In this document: one piece after another, positions 63,599 to 64,000 of the stretch | Numbering within the stretch: position 1 is the first letter of the stretch | Layout of the letters: every line of letters starts with the position of its first letter | Assembly: GCA_021775425.1 (NCBI GenBank) | Contig: JAJFHX010000020.1 | Location: forward strand, 62,001-126,000 | Source of the DNA: Hyphomicrobiales bacterium | Lineage (GTDB): Bacteria; Pseudomonadota; Alphaproteobacteria; Rhizobiales; HXMU1428-3 | Direction: 5' to 3' | Length of the DNA stretch: 64,000 bases | The notes under the pieces: generated by a model | Seen by the model: only the letters and a program-made list of their open reading frames with translations | Told to the model about the DNA's origin: nothing | The model's database searches: none | Position numbers and translations under genes: made by a program

Positions 63599-63801
63599 CA
63601 AAACGATACCTGAACTATGAGAAACAACTTCACCAAAGACTAAATCACAACCCGGCAACAATCAAGAACATTTAGCGAACATTCAACAGATTTGAGCTGA
63701 CTGATCTGCACATTTCCTGATCTGATGCAAAGCCGCAGAGGAGTGAAATCCAGAAACTGTTTCACTTGCTCAAGCCACCCCAAGCAGATAAGTTACTGCC
63801 C

Positions 63802-64000
63802 ATGCTATCAATCATCATCCCGACCTTAAATGCCGCCAAAGAACTGCCAGAGACGTTCAACTCTCTGATGCCGGCTCTGATTGACGGTATGATCAGTGAA
63901 GTGATTATCGTTGATGGCGGCTCAACCGATGAAACTCTGAAAATCGCTGAAATTTCAGGCGCAACAATCATTAAATCTGAAAATTCATCCACTGAACCGG
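63802..64000 (+). CDS. Family-2 glycosyltransferase, 5' part only
   Basis: The first 66 codons are present before the window ends. The start ATGCTATCAATCATCATCCC encodes MLSIIIPTLNAAKELP. Next come EVIIVDGGSTDETLKIA and SGATIIKSE, the nucleotide-sugar site of GT2 enzymes with the first Asp-x-Gly block. The pattern resembles TIGR04283-type cell-surface or arsenosugar glycosyltransferases. The gene is truncated by the window, not by mutation. A weak open frame on the other strand is its shadow. Confidence 0.88.
   Translation, partial: MLSIIIPTLNAAKELPETFNSLMPALIDGMISEVIIVDGGSTDETLKIAEISGATIIKSENSSTEP

Overview
The window looks like a chromosomal segment of a marine-type alphaproteobacterium, most likely a member of the Hyphomicrobiales (Rhizobiales) or a close relative. 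The evidence is a GcrA cell-cycle regulator with GANTC sites in front of it, the order gcrA / argD-argF-hslO, the order fabI - lipoprotein - phosphoglycerate-mutase-like - aroC, a Caulobacter-type Cpa/Tad pilus locus, an AapJ-like binding protein and TTT (TctCBA) transport. Base composition is moderate, roughly 45-50% GC by eye. Intergenic DNA is AT-rich. No phage, insertion sequence or CRISPR array is visible.

Layout. 0.4-5.4 kb: an alpha/beta hydrolase, two convergent paralogous FMN/Fe-S glutamate-synthase-like membrane proteins and an OmpA-like protein. 5.9-9.7 kb: a very large tetra-heme c-type cytochrome fusion and a small cysteine/lysine/tyrosine-rich exported protein, closed by a strong terminator. 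9.8-12.3 kb: a RimK / retropepsin-like / AstE-like operon for ribosome or peptide glutamylation. 12.5-14.8 kb: ZntB-like transporter, NTF2-like protein and EamA exporter. 15.2-17.9 kb: a formate/nitrite transporter behind a putative sigma-54 promoter, followed by a PP2C phosphatase/kinase fusion with a C-terminal membrane anchor. 18.0-20.8 kb: ChrA, a RidA-like protein and an exported intradiol-dioxygenase-like protein. 20.9-31.1 kb: a catabolic-looking island. It has a GntR/FCD regulator, a leftward operon (gamma-glutamyltransferase-family amidohydrolase, PanE-like reductase, oxalate-CoA-ligase-like AMP ligase) and rightward universal stress protein and TctCBA genes. TTGTATACAA palindromes lie in front of two of the leftward genes.

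31.2-38.9 kb: an orphan AapJ-like binding protein, an L,D-transpeptidase, tRNA-Phe with a degenerate 52-bp direct repeat beside it, hslO-argF-argD with a hairpin in the argD leader, and gcrA. 39.0-52.1 kb: the Tad/Flp pilus locus (tadC, tadB, cpaF, cpaE, cpaD, cpaC, cpaB, cpaA, the 55-aa flp pilin, an orphan secretin-N-domain protein, a TadG-like vWA protein and two TadE-like proteins). 52.2-64 kb: mostly housekeeping genes (YdjM-like membrane protein, msrA, sirtuin, aroC, phosphoglycerate-mutase-like, lipoprotein, fabI, M20 dipeptidase, a YjfB-like small protein, rnhB, radical SAM) and the start of a family-2 glycosyltransferase cut by the window end.

Most exploratory parts: the tetra-heme fusion with its lysine/tyrosine partner, the GntR-controlled amidohydrolase/ligase island (possible oxamate-to-oxalyl-CoA route), and the sigma-54 nitrite/formate transporter with its signalling kinase/phosphatase. 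All functional statements rest on motif recognition by eye. No database search was run.
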